From the NCBI RefSeq assembly GCF_030816715.1, contig NZ_JAUSYH010000001.1, positions 6,510,001-6,574,000 of the forward strand: DNA of 64,000 bases, written 5' to 3'. Each line of letters starts with the position of its first letter. Positions within the stretch are counted from its first letter, which is position 1. The notes beneath the pieces were generated by a model, which was not told the DNA's origin, did no database searches, and saw nothing but the letters and a program-made list of their open reading frames with translations. This stretch comes from Streptomyces achromogenes (lineage in GTDB: Bacteria; Actinomycetota; Actinomycetes; Streptomycetales; Streptomycetaceae). Made by a program: the position numbers and the translations under genes. Below are positions 1-8,190 of the stretch, one piece after another.

Positions 1-567
1 GGTGAACTCGGCTGCCGTCCAGGCGTCGGACACACCGGTGGGATACTTCACCCCGGCCGCGTCCAGCAGCTTCTTGCTGCCGTAGATGCCGAGCCCGGAG
101 TCGTACAAGCCCAGGCCGTAGTGCTTGCCGTCGATCTCACCCTCGGCCTTCACCGCGTCCGTGGCGTTGGCCAGGGTCTTGGCGGAGACGTAGTCGTCGA
201 TCGCGGCGAGCTTCCGGTTGTAGACGAAGCTCGCCATGGTCGGGCCGTCGAACTCCATCACGTCCGGCAGCTTGGAGGCGTCGGTGGTGGTGATGGTCTT
301 GGTGTAGTCGTTGTCGGGGATCAACGTCAGCTTGACCTTGACCTTCTTCTGTGAGGAGTTGAAGGTCTTCACCGCGTTCTGCACGGCGCTGGCCTCGCTC
401 TGCTGACCCTGGTGCGCCCAGACAGTGATGGTGCCCGTGCCGCTGCCCTTCTCGGCGGAGGTGTTGGTGCCGCTGCCCCCGCCGCAGGCGGCCAGCGCGG
501 CCAGCGGAAGGACGAGGGCCAGGGCCGTACAAGCCGTCCGGCGGGAACTTCTACTGCCGATGTTCAT
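1..567 (-). CDS. Sugar ABC transporter substrate-binding lipoprotein (N-terminal part)
   Basis: The first 189 codons of an extracellular solute-binding protein; the rest runs off the left edge. The ATG at 567 opens a lipoprotein signal with arginines, a hydrophobic stretch and the lipobox LAAC at about residues 29-32, then a Gly/Ser linker. The mature start (ITVWAHQGQQ, then VMEFDGPTMASF) matches the sugar-binding family of CUT1 importers, which capture oligosaccharides outside the membrane. It lies 133 bases downstream of the GH32 gene on the same strand, so a fructan or sucrose substrate is likely, but this is inferred from context. Permease genes would be expected further left. Confidence 0.85.
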   Translation of the reverse strand, partial: MNIGSRSSRRTACTALALVLPLAALAACGGGSGTNTSAEKGSGTGTITVWAHQGQQSEASAVQNAVKTFNSSQKKVKVKLTLIPDNDYTKTITTTDASKLPDVMEFDGPTMASFVYNRKLAAIDDYVSAKTLANATDAVKAEGEIDGKHYGLGLYDSGLGIYGSKKLLDAAGVKYPTGVSDAWTAAEFT

Positions 568-700
568 GGTGGGTGCCTCCGGTGCGTGGTGCGGGTCAGG
601 GTGGGAGGTGCGGATGGGGCGTGGAGGGTGGAGAACTGGGGTGGGGACGGGTCCTACGGCGTGGGCAGGGCTGCCTACGCGTGCGGAGAGAGGCGGGGGC

Positions 701-2170
701 TCATGCGGACTGTCCTCCGGGCTCGGCGGAGTTGCCGCTCGCCTCCTTGATCACGAGAGGCCGCAGCTCCCAGGCGTCGACCGCGTAGCCGAGGCGCTCG
801 TCGGGCGCGCTGCGTGCCTGTAGCCGCCACGGGCCGTCCCCGGTCGGGTAGAAGCGCAGAGTGAGGACCTGGCCGGTGGAGGTCAGGAAGACTTCGGCGA
901 TGGAGTGGTCGACGACGACGCGCAGGTCGACGGGTCGGTCGGCTGCGCAGGGCATCCGGTAGGAGCCGCCGCGGGCCCGGGGGTCCAGTGAGGCGTGGTC
1001 GCGGTCGACGACCAGTTCGCCTGTGTCGGCATCGAGGCGGATGTCGAGGTACTCGGAGCCGTCCGGGGTGGTGAGCAGCCGCAGACCGGCGTTTCCGGTC
1101 GGATCCAGACGGGCCGTCAGATCGAAGGCTCGGCCCACGCTGCCGAGGTCCACCGGGCCATCTGTCACGCCCTCGGTGTGGACGGCGTGCTCACCGCGCA
1201 GGTCGAGCAGTTCGGCGGCGGGTTGCTGGCGCAGCGTTTCGTCGCCGCCGACCGAGATCTCGCGAGGCAGGGTCAGCACGCCGGCCCATCCGTCCGTGAC
1301 CGCCCAGGCTTCCTCCCGGGCTTCCACGGACCAGCCCCACAGCAGCCATCTGCCGCCGGGTGCACGCAGCAGGGCGGGTGCATAGCAGTCAGGGCCGTGG
1401 TCCACGAGGACTGGCGCGCCGGCCTCGAAGACGTTGCCGTGTTCCTCGCCGACCAGAGCCGTGACGCACCGTGGGCTGTCGTCGTCGTTCCAGGCGCTGA
1501 AGATAAGAGCACCGGGCCGTCCGGACTGCGCCGGGAGGTACTGGGGACACTCCCAGCCCTCGCCGGTGTGCAGGTCGGTGCCGCCGACCGGCTCCTGCTC
1601 GCGGGCGTCGAAGGGACCCAGGTAGGTCCAGGTCTCCAGGTCGGGCGACTCGTAGAGCAGGGCCGCGCCACGGCCGTCCGCGAGGGCGGCGCCGACCAGC
1701 ATCCGCCAGCCGTCGCCGTCCTGCCAGACGTACGGGTCGCGGTACATGGTGCAGCTCTCGGGCCAAGCGGGGACGACCAGTTCGCCGCGCGGGCGGAAGG
1801 TCAGGCCGCCGTCATGGGAGGTGGCGTGGGTGACCGGCTGGTGCTGGGGGGAGCGGTCCTCGCGGTGCGCGGAGTAGAAGGCGACCAACCGGTCGCCATC
1901 GGAGACGGCGTTACCGGAGAAACAGCCGTCGGCGTCCACGCCACCCGGGGTCGGGGACAGGGCGATCGGCAGCGGCTCCCAGGTCAGCAGGTCGGGGCTG
2001 CGGAAGTGGCCCCAGTGCATGTTCGCGTGGGTCGACCCGTACGGGTTGTACTGGTAAAACGCGTGGTAGTGGCCGTCGTGGAAGACCAGCCCATTGGGGT
2101 CATTGATCCAGTTGCGGGGCGGGCGCAAGTGCGCAACGGGCCGGAACAGATCACGGGGCGCGGTGGACAC
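701..2170 (-). CDS. GH32 family beta-fructosidase (levanase/sucrose hydrolase type)
   Basis: 489 aa. Hydrolyses beta-fructosides such as sucrose, inulin or levan. The three GH32 signatures are present: WINDPNG with nucleophile Asp24, RDP with transition-state Asp145, and WECP with acid/base Glu207; FSGNAV is also there. The N-terminal five-bladed propeller is followed by a C-terminal beta-sandwich from about residue 340. No signal peptide is visible, so it probably acts on imported oligosaccharides. The start is a GTG at 2170 with AAAGG seven bases upstream. It sits between a LacI regulator and a sugar-binding lipoprotein on the same strand. Exact substrate cannot be told from sequence. Confidence 0.9.
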   Translation of the reverse strand: MSTAPRDLFRPVAHLRPPRNWINDPNGLVFHDGHYHAFYQYNPYGSTHANMHWGHFRSPDLLTWEPLPIALSPTPGGVDADGCFSGNAVSDGDRLVAFYSAHREDRSPQHQPVTHATSHDGGLTFRPRGELVVPAWPESCTMYRDPYVWQDGDGWRMLVGAALADGRGAALLYESPDLETWTYLGPFDAREQEPVGGTDLHTGEGWECPQYLPAQSGRPGALIFSAWNDDDSPRCVTALVGEEHGNVFEAGAPVLVDHGPDCYAPALLRAPGGRWLLWGWSVEAREEAWAVTDGWAGVLTLPREISVGGDETLRQQPAAELLDLRGEHAVHTEGVTDGPVDLGSVGRAFDLTARLDPTGNAGLRLLTTPDGSEYLDIRLDADTGELVVDRDHASLDPRARGGSYRMPCAADRPVDLRVVVDHSIAEVFLTSTGQVLTLRFYPTGDGPWRLQARSAPDERLGYAVDAWELRPLVIKEASGNSAEPGGQSA

Positions 2171-2641
2171 ACACGTGCCTTTCGGTGCGTACAGAGGGCA
2201 TGCGAAGGGCGGTCACCGGAGGAAAACGGCCACAATTCCTTCGCAGCACTCGAAGAAAGTCGCCTCCACCAGCACTCGCGGCAGGCCCCCGGTGGCATGC
2301 CAACGCAAAGCCAGGTCCGGCGCGATGCCGACGGCGAGCTGTGGGAGAGAGGCTTGCTGACGCGCCGACACCTGGTCGGCGAGGAGCGCGAGGCTCAGCA
2401 CCCTCGCGCTGAAGAGGCCGGGCCGCTGGAGGAGCGGGCCAAACTGACGCAGACCGATCCGCCCGCGCTTACCGGCGCGGCGGAGGCGGCGTCCAGCGCC
2501 GGCAGGCTGCGACGGCTCGACACCTCGTGGAAAGTCTCAGGGGACATGTGTGTACCCTCACTGTGTTCGAAGTACTGACAGGACCGACGACCGGTTGCGA
2601 CGGTCGCCTGTCATGGTGCGGAATGCTTCGCCGTCCCGGGG
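2171..2641. other. Intergenic region between LacI and GH32 genes
   Basis: A 471-base gap. No intact gene is convincing. On the minus strand, about 2410 to 2213, a 62-codon open stretch has protein-like composition (LSLALLADQVSARQ, then LPRVLVEATFFE) but no recognisable family; it could be a remnant. The GH32 promoter should lie here; I could not identify a clear operator. Confidence 0.4.
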
Positions 2642-3700
2642 TCAGAGTCGGGGCGGCGAAGCGACCGATGCCCGCGCCACCAGCGGGCAAAGCAGCATCT
2701 CCTGGCTGTCCGGGCCCGGTGGCCGGCCCGGCGTCTTGGTGAGTGCGAGCAGCTGGGCCACAGCCCGTGCCCCCATCTCGTAGTGCGGGAGCTGAACCGT
2801 GCTCAGCGCGGGGTAGACGGCCTCGCAGACCAGCTCCTGGTTGTCGAACCCGATGACCGACAGATCACCGGGGATGGACAGTCCCAACTCGGCCGCAGCC
2901 CGATAAGCACCGGCGGCCATCCGGTCGTTGAAACAGAACAGTGCCGTCGGGCGCCGTTCCGCCGTCAGCAGGCGCCGAGCAGCCCGGTAGCCCGCGTCCA
3001 CGTCGCCGACCGTCGTCCCGAAGGACACCGCCGTCTCCGCGGCGACCAAAGACGGGTCATAGGGGACACCGACCTCGGCCAGCGCCTTGCGGTAGCCCTC
3101 CAAGCGGCCATGCCGGGCGGGAACGTCGACGGTCTGCACAGTCATGCCGATCCTGCGGTGCCCGTGGTCGATCAGCTCACGCACCGCCGTGTATCCGCCC
3201 TGGACCTCATCGGGCACCACGAAGGGGATGGCGGGGTCCTCGGAGCGCGCGTCCAGCAGCACAGTGGGGGTCGAGCCCAGGCTCTCCGGCACGCGCACGT
3301 TCCGGTGATACATCGCCGCGTACAGCACGCCGTCCACCTGCCGCTGGAGCAGCATCTCGATGCTGGTGCGCTCCAGTTCGGCATCGCCGCTGGTGTTGAC
3401 CAGCAGCAGCACCAGGCCCTCGGCTGCGGCGGCCTCCTGGGCGCCCAGGATCGTGCGGCCGGCATGGGGGGTGGTGGCGATCTCATCGCTGACGAAGCCG
3501 ATGGTGTGCGACCGCTTCAGTCTCAGCCCCCGGGCGAGGCCGTTCGGCGCGTACCCGAGTTCGTCGGCGACCCGCAGGACGCGCTGCCGGGTCTCCGCAC
3601 TGGCCCGCTTGCCCTCGACGCCGTTCAGGATGTGCGACACGGTCGCGGTCGACACACCAGCCGCCGCGGCCACGTCCTTGATCCCGATCCGGCGCGCCAT
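2642..3700 (-). CDS. LacI family transcriptional regulator
   Basis: 352 aa. The N-terminal helix-turn-helix and hinge helix (IKDVAAAAGVSTATVSHILN, residues about 6-25) are typical of LacI/GalR repressors, followed by a periplasmic-binding-protein-like sensor domain that would bind a sugar effector. The ATG at 3700 has GCAGGGG just upstream. It lies directly upstream of the GH32 fructosidase and sugar-binding lipoprotein on the same strand, so it most likely represses that set in the absence of fructan or sucrose. The partner sugar is inferred from the GH32 enzyme, not from the regulator itself. Confidence 0.9.
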   Translation of the reverse strand: MARRIGIKDVAAAAGVSTATVSHILNGVEGKRASAETRQRVLRVADELGYAPNGLARGLRLKRSHTIGFVSDEIATTPHAGRTILGAQEAAAAEGLVLLLVNTSGDAELERTSIEMLLQRQVDGVLYAAMYHRNVRVPESLGSTPTVLLDARSEDPAIPFVVPDEVQGGYTAVRELIDHGHRRIGMTVQTVDVPARHGRLEGYRKALAEVGVPYDPSLVAAETAVSFGTTVGDVDAGYRAARRLLTAERRPTALFCFNDRMAAGAYRAAAELGLSIPGDLSVIGFDNQELVCEAVYPALSTVQLPHYEMGARAVAQLLALTKTPGRPPGPDSQEMLLCPLVARASVASPPRL

Positions 3701-3730
3701 TGCCCCTGCCCAAAGTAGTAGATACCGGGT

Positions 3731-3750
3731 TGGTTAATCGTTTAGTCAAC
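3731..3750. promoter_or_regulatory. Possible LacI-family operator upstream of the regulator
   Basis: The AT-rich stretch TTAATCGTTTAGTCAA lies 30-50 bases upstream of the LacI start in very GC-rich surroundings. It is an imperfect inverted repeat with a central CG, the shape of LacI-family operators. Autoregulation is an inference; symmetry is weak. Confidence 0.3.
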
Positions 3751-3874
3751 TGCGTGCACATGAGATTGCCCATGGCCGGAGCTCCTGTCAATGGCTTGTT
3801 ACGAACTCTTGGCCGTCGGATGTCCTATGCGGAGGTCCAGCAGCAACGTCGCGCCCACTCCCCTGACCAGCCCG

Positions 3875-4033
3875 AGCGAACCGGCCTTCGTCGCCCGCGA
3901 GAATGCCCGCAGCGAGGACGACGGCTATCTGCTGATCCTGTGGTGGAACCGCGCCACCAACCTTGGCGAACTGCTCATCCACGACGCCGCCGACCTGTGC
4001 CGTATCCCGCCGGCCCGGGTCAAGCTTTTGTAG
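3875..4033 (+). pseudogene. C-terminal remnant of a carotenoid oxygenase (RPE65/CCD family)
   Basis: A roughly 50-residue segment (EPAFVARENARSEDDGYLL, then HDAADL and PPARVKL) resembles the C-terminal strand region of carotenoid cleavage dioxygenases, where a final VPFGFHG-like tail is expected. Here the frame ends at a TAG before that tail, and none of the four iron-binding histidines of the family is present. The remaining 90% of a normal 450-residue enzyme is absent upstream. It is a relic, not a working enzyme. The family call rests on the pattern of conserved residues only. Confidence 0.6.
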
Positions 4034-4268
4034 TCCGGGTGGGTTGCTCGACCTGTTCCCCACCGTGCCGCAGTTCGCGCGGACGGATCGATCTTTGTAG
4101 CGCGCTGACCTGCGGATTCGTGAACGAGGTGCCTGCATCGGGGACGCTTTCAGAGCGTCGGGCGGAGATTCTTGACGCTCGAAGCGGAAGTCACCGCCGC
4201 AGGCGGTGCGGGTGACCATCCCGGCCCAGCGTTCTTGGGGGCCGAGGACGCGGCTCGACCGTGTCACT

Positions 4269-4287
4269 TGATACCGGTCAGGTATCA
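4269..4287. promoter_or_regulatory. Palindromic operator of the toxin-antitoxin operon
   Basis: TGATACC and GGTATCA form a perfect 7-bp inverted repeat with a 5-base spacer, ending 7 bases before the antitoxin start codon. Its position over the ribosome-binding site and probable promoter fits autorepression by the ribbon-helix-helix antitoxin, the usual arrangement in such operons. Confidence 0.7.
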
Positions 4288-4294
4288 TCTCTGC

Positions 4295-4489
4295 ATGGCG
4301 ATGACACTCCGACTCCCCGACGACCTTGACGCGAAGCTCACCGAGCGGGCTCGCCGGGAGGGCCGCAGCAAGCAGGAACTTGCCATTGAGGCCATCCGTG
4401 ACGCTCAGAACCGGGCCGAGCTGAAGGTCGATGACGTCTTGGCCGAGCTCATGGAAAGCGATGCGGAGATCCTGGACTACCTGAAGTGA
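4295..4489 (+). CDS. CopG/ribbon-helix-helix antitoxin
   Basis: 64 aa. The N-terminus (MAMTLRLPDDLDAKLTERAR) is a typical ribbon-helix-helix DNA-binding strand and helix; the acidic C-terminal part (DDVLAELMESDAEILDYL) would bind and neutralise the toxin. I chose the ATG at 4295 because the frame upstream is uncharged by any family feature and the operator ends just before it. The stop overlaps the toxin's GTG start by four bases (GTGA), so the two are translationally coupled. It should repress its own operon through the palindrome at 4269-4287. Confidence 0.88.
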   Translation: MAMTLRLPDDLDAKLTERARREGRSKQELAIEAIRDAQNRAELKVDDVLAELMESDAEILDYLK

Positions 4490-4878
4490 CCGGCGTGCGC
4501 TACATCCAGATCGACGAGATTCTGGCCATCGCCCGCACGGTCAACGGTACCGAGCACAGCGTGCGTGACATGGGCCTTCTGGTGTCGGCGATCGAGCGAC
4601 CCCGGACGAACGTGTTCGGAGCCGAGTTGTATCCCGCGCTGCACGAGAAGGCTGCGGCACTGCTGCACTCCGTCGCCCGCCATCACGCGCTGATCGACGG
4701 CAACAAGCGCACCGCCTGGCTCGCCATGCGTGTCTTCCTGCGGTTCAACGGCGTCAGCGCCAGTACCGTGCCGCCGCCCGTCTCCGTTGCCGGCCCGTTC
4801 GTCGAGGAAGTCGCGCAGGACAACGTCGATGTACCGGTCATCGCCAAGCGTCTGTCGGCCTGGTTCCCCATTTCCTGA
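4486..4878 (+). CDS. doc: Doc-type Fic-domain toxin
   Basis: 130 aa, the normal Doc length. The Fic core HHALIDGNKRTAW (residues 66-78) contains the motif His67, Asp71, Gly-Asn73-Lys-Arg75 that positions ATP. In known Doc proteins this fold phosphorylates EF-Tu and stops translation. Start is GTG at 4486, overlapping the antitoxin stop. The pairing of Doc with a ribbon-helix-helix antitoxin rather than Phd is common in actinomycetes. All motif residues are present, so it looks functional. The pair sits beside a truncated epimerase gene, which suggests it was inserted there. Confidence 0.9.
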   Translation: MTGVRYIQIDEILAIARTVNGTEHSVRDMGLLVSAIERPRTNVFGAELYPALHEKAAALLHSVARHHALIDGNKRTAWLAMRVFLRFNGVSASTVPPPVSVAGPFVEEVAQDNVDVPVIAKRLSAWFPIS

Positions 4879-4889
4879 CGTTCGACGTC

Positions 4890-5031
4890 GTGTCTCTTCC
4901 TCGGTTCCGTCCCCCGCGGGGCGCGCCGACGGGTCGCGGACGAGGCGGACGACCTGGTGGCCGTCGGTGAGCAGCGAGTGGGTCAGGGCGGATCCGATGA
5001 GTCCGGTGGACCCGGTGATCGCGACGCGCAT
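4890..5031 (-). pseudogene. N-terminal remnant of a TIGR01777 family NAD(P)-epimerase
   Basis: About 47 residues from an ATG at 5031. MRVAITGSTGLIGSALTHSL is the Rossmann nucleotide-binding start of the YfcH/TIGR01777 epimerase family, followed by a second strand with RLVRDP. Homology then stops and the frame runs into the antisense of the doc gene. A complete protein would be about 300 residues. The MarR gene stops 78 bases upstream on the same strand, so the two probably formed an operon before the toxin-antitoxin pair or a deletion removed the rest. Confidence 0.7.
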
Positions 5032-5108
5032 GGCGTTCTCCCGAACCGGCTTGGGCAGGTGGCCTTGTGGCCACCCGGGACGGTTGTCGGACTTCGGGGT
5101 TCTCGGAG

Positions 5109-5621
5109 TCAGCGGCGATGCCACGGCAGGGCCGACGGGTAAGAGTCCTCCTCGTCGGCCTGCTTGAGGGAGGCGAGCACGGTGGCGGTGATGGTGGCGA
5201 GCTGCTCCACCTGTTCGGGGCTGAGGGCGTCGAACACCACGCGGCGGACGGCAGTCGCATGGCCGGGGGCGGCCTTGGCCATCAACTCCATGCCGGCCTC
5301 GGTGAGTTCGGCCAGCTGTCCGCGTCCGTCGGCCGGATCCTCCCGGCGCCGCACGTAGTCCGACTCCTCCAGGCGGATCACCGCGCGCGTGAGGCGGCTG
5401 CGGGTGAACTTCAACTGCTCGGCGAGCAAGGACTTCCCCAGGGCGCGGTCGGGTGCCACGGACAGGCGGGCCAGGAGGCTGTAGTCCGCGTGCGTCATGG
5501 CCGCGTCGCGCCGCAACTGCTGATCGAGGTAGTCGCTCAGCAGCGTCGAGCTCGCCGAGGGCGGCGGTCTGCCCGAACTGCTCGACGCGGGCTCCGCGAT
5601 GCCCGTCGTACCGGCCGGCAC
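5109..5621 (-). CDS. MarR family transcriptional regulator
   Basis: 170 aa from a GTG at 5621, chosen because GGAG lies eight bases upstream and the length then matches the family. The winged helix-turn-helix runs from MTHADYSLLARLSVAPDR through LLAEQLKFTRSRLTRAVIRL to the wing YVRRREDPADGRGQ, followed by a dimerisation helix. Such proteins usually repress a neighbouring gene and respond to small aromatic or oxidising ligands. The gene downstream is only the epimerase remnant, so its original target may be lost. The first 30 residues (Ser/Pro rich) are not family-like and the true start could be different. Confidence 0.75.
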   Translation of the reverse strand: MPAGTTGIAEPASSSSGRPPPSASSTLLSDYLDQQLRRDAAMTHADYSLLARLSVAPDRALGKSLLAEQLKFTRSRLTRAVIRLEESDYVRRREDPADGRGQLAELTEAGMELMAKAAPGHATAVRRVVFDALSPEQVEQLATITATVLASLKQADEEDSYPSALPWHRR

Positions 5622-6085
5622 CCCCACGTCTCCGATGTCCGACTGCCGGCGCCGCTCCAGCCGCCCAGCGTGCGGGACTTCGTCACCTTCGAGGAAACAC
5701 GTCGAGGGCGTACGGTCGTGCCTGCGTGGGGGCTCCCGTGCGCGGGGGCGGGCTTCGGGCCGCCGTCCCGGGGGGGTGAACACGCTGTCTGCCCGCCCAG
5801 CGTGGAGATTGCCTCGCCGACCCGACCGCCTGGGCGAGACGGTTGCCCGGCCCCTCCGGCGAGCCGTGGCGGGCTCCTGACCGGCGTGTGACCCGTCGAC
5901 GCTCAGGCGATCGACGGCGGGCGTGAGCTGGTTCAGGGATCCCATCTCTTCGTCGAGGCGGCGCCGCGACGGAGGGTTGTCGATGTGTTACGCGAACGGT
6001 TGTTGCGGCCCCGCGACGACGGTGGTGTGTGCGGCGTGGGGGCAGGCGTATGGGATTTCCCTGAGATGGACTGGAGAAGTGCAGT

Positions 6086-6098
6086 GAAGCGCTTCGAT
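6086..6098. promoter_or_regulatory. Palindromic operator copy 1 (GAAGCGCTTC)
   Basis: A perfect 10-bp palindrome GAAGCGCTTC at 6086-6095 followed by GAT, sharing 13 bases with a longer copy at 6239-6254. A central CG-rich palindrome of this kind is typical of LacI-family operators at glycoside hydrolase genes in Streptomyces. Confidence 0.55.
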
Positions 6099-6238
6099 GC
6101 TCGTCAGAGCTCCAGGGCAGTGTCAAGAGAGCAATCTCGCCGCGTTGAGCAGAGCGCGCAGACCCCCTTGCCGCACCGGGACTGTCGTGGAATCGGCCCC
6201 TTGTGCGCCCTCAAGCCTTCACTTAACCTCGCAGCAAC

Positions 6239-6254
6239 ATCGAAGCGCTTCGAT
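6239..6254. promoter_or_regulatory. Palindromic operator copy 2 (16 bp)
   Basis: ATCGAAGCGCTTCGAT is a perfect 16-bp palindrome 116 bases before the GH74 remnant. With the copy at 6086 it marks the promoter of what was probably a xyloglucan-degradation operon. The cognate regulator is not obvious in the window. Confidence 0.6.
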
Positions 6255-6369
6255 TGTGCATCCGTCGCAGTAATGGGATGTCTGCTTTCAGCTCAGCCAA
6301 TTCCAGTCACGACACCGCAGCCGACGGCCCTGCGTCGGGTGTCCTGGTGCGCCATGAAGGGTTGACGCG

Positions 6370-6810
6370 ATGACGCCGAATGCCGACAGCGGCCAGACTT
6401 TCACCGCGCGGGCCACCGGCCTCAGCTCGGGCGGCACCGAGTTCCAGTCGGTCGCGGCACCCGGCCGCACCGGCGGCCTGTGGCTCAGCCTCCAGGGCGA
6501 CGGGCTCTGCCGCTCGACCGACGGCGGCGCGACCTTCACCGAGGTCAGCAGCTGCCACGCCTCACACACCCTGGGCTTCGGCAAGGCCGCCCGGGGCGCT
6601 TTCCACCCGGCCCTCTCCATGGTCGGCGCCATGGACACCATCACCGCCGTACACCGCTCCGACGACGAGGCGAAGACCTGGACACGGTTCGACGACGACC
6701 GTCACCCGTGGGGCTGGACCAAAGCCGCCGCCACCGGCGATCCCCGCGTGTGCGGACGGGGCTACATCGCCGCCGACGGACGCGGCGTGCAGTACGGGGA
6801 GCCCGCCTGA
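6370..6810 (+). pseudogene. C-terminal fragment of a GH74-like xyloglucanase
   Basis: 146 aa starting at an ATG but lacking a signal peptide and the first 80% of a GH74 enzyme. It contains two Asp-box (BNR) loops, STDGGATF and SDDEAKTW, and the terminal GRGYIAADGRGVQYGEP, closely parallel to the last 140 residues of the intact GH74 at 8680-11331 (TYGRVYVGTNGRGLQYGDP). Both catalytic aspartates of the family lie outside the fragment, so it should be inactive. Promoter-proximal operators remain upstream, suggesting that the body of the gene was deleted. It could still be transcribed. Confidence 0.7.
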
Positions 6811-6880
6811 CGCGCGACAGCGGCATATCGGCGTCGTCCGCACCGTCCACGGCACCTGACGGCCGCACCCGGCCACCCGG

Positions 6881-6988
6881 TGGGAGACCGCCTTCCGCGG
6901 CGGCTACGGCCGACACGGCGCCCTCGTGTTCGGCGATACGCATGCCGAGCAGATCGCCGTAACGCACCGCACCCTGATGCCCGCCGGG
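6881..6988 (+). pseudogene. N-terminal fragment resembling GH95-type glycosidase
   Basis: The segment WETAFRGGYGRHGALVFG then HAEQIAVTHRTLMPAG resembles the start of GH95-like glycosidases, where a W(x)8-10 NGRxGALVFG stretch is followed by a strand with LTHHTL. The frame lacks any start codon with a ribosome-binding site and runs straight into the leader of the SGNH gene, so it is a relic of about 35 residues. The assignment is by pattern only and moderately uncertain. Confidence 0.45.
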
Positions 6989-7039
6989 CGGCGATCAGCC
7001 CCGCTGAACAGCCATCACTCGCAGAAGAGAAGGAACTCC

Positions 7040-8146
7040 ATGAAAAAGTCTCGGATCCTACCCCTGGTCACGCTTGTGTCCGCCGTGCTCGGGCTGGCAG
7101 CGGCAGGTGTGACCCCTGCCTCCGCCGCCTCCGACACGCCTTTGCGGGTCATGCCGTTGGGCGACTCGATAACCTGGGGTGTGGGAAGCAGTACGGGCAA
7201 CGGCTACCGGGCGCCGTTGTGGGACAGACTCGCTTCGGACGGCCACCCGCTGGACTTCGTAGGCACCGGGCGGGCCGGTTCGATGTCCGATCCCGACAAC
7301 GAGGGCCACTCGGGGTACCGCATCGACCAGATCGCCGCACTCGCCGACGCCTCACTCACCCGCTACCGGCCCAATGTCGTCACGCTGCATATCGGCACCA
7401 ACGACCTCCAGGGGGCCTCCGAGGTCAACACCGCCATCGCCCGGCTCAAGTCGCTGGTCAACCAGATCACCGCCGACGCCCCCGACGCAACCGTCCTCGT
7501 CGCCTCCCTGGTCGTGTCCACCAGCAGCTCGGAGGAGCAGTTCCGGGGCGCGTACAACCAGGCCACCCGCCAGATCGTCAGCGAGGCACAGGCGGCGGGC
7601 AAACACGTCGCCCACGTCGACATGAGCAGCCTGACCACGGCCGACCTGGCCGATCCCCTGCACCCCGACGACTCGGGCTACCAGAAGATGGCCGACGCCT
7701 TCCACCGCGGCGTCCGGGCCGCGGACAGCGCCGGATGGCTGAAGAACCCCGCCCCCGCCCCCGCACGCGTCCAGTCCGGCATCGCCGGCAAGTGCATGGA
7801 CGTCAAAGGCGCCGCCACAGCCGACGGGACCGCCGTCCAGACGTGGAGCTGTGGCGGCGGTGCCAACCAGTTGTGGTCCGCCTACACCGACGGCACGCTG
7901 CGCTCCCTGGGCAAGTGCCTCGACGCCGCCGGCTGGGGCACCGCGAACGGAACCAAGGTGCAGCTCTGGTCCTGTCACGGCGGCGCCAACCAGGTCTGGC
8001 AGCCCTACAACGGCGGCTACCGCAACCCCGCTTCGGGCCGCTGCCTCGACGTTCCGGGCTCCTCCACGGCCGACGCCACGCAGCTCCACCTGTGGGACTG
8101 CAACGGCGGCTCCAACCAGAAGTGGACCACTCTGACCGCCGGATGA
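7040..8146 (+). CDS. Secreted SGNH/GDSL esterase with C-terminal ricin-type lectin domain
   Basis: 368 aa. A signal peptide (MKKSR, hydrophobic stretch, cleavage near ASA at residues 27-29) is followed by an SGNH hydrolase domain: block I GDSITWG with Ser43, block III GTNDL, and block V DPLHPDDSGY with the Asp/His pair. From about residue 245 three beta-trefoil repeats (GKCMDVKG, GKCLDAAG, GRCLDVPG, each with a QxW) form a CBM13-like carbohydrate-binding module. ATG at 7040 has AAGGA six bases upstream. It is probably a secreted acyl or acetyl esterase acting on plant polysaccharide, in keeping with the GH74 enzyme downstream. Confidence 0.88.
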   Translation: MKKSRILPLVTLVSAVLGLAAAGVTPASAASDTPLRVMPLGDSITWGVGSSTGNGYRAPLWDRLASDGHPLDFVGTGRAGSMSDPDNEGHSGYRIDQIAALADASLTRYRPNVVTLHIGTNDLQGASEVNTAIARLKSLVNQITADAPDATVLVASLVVSTSSSEEQFRGAYNQATRQIVSEAQAAGKHVAHVDMSSLTTADLADPLHPDDSGYQKMADAFHRGVRAADSAGWLKNPAPAPARVQSGIAGKCMDVKGAATADGTAVQTWSCGGGANQLWSAYTDGTLRSLGKCLDAAGWGTANGTKVQLWSCHGGANQVWQPYNGGYRNPASGRCLDVPGSSTADATQLHLWDCNGGSNQKWTTLTAG

Positions 8147-8153
8147 CCCCGCT

Positions 8154-8190
8154 CCGGGATCCGCGCCCCCTCCGGGGGTTCGGATCCCGG
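8154..8190 (+). terminator. Terminator after the SGNH esterase gene
   Basis: CCGGGATCCG and CGGATCCCGG form a perfect 10-bp stem enclosing a second CCCCC/GGGGG stem, starting 8 bases after the esterase stop. No U tract follows, as usual in Streptomyces. Confidence 0.75.
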
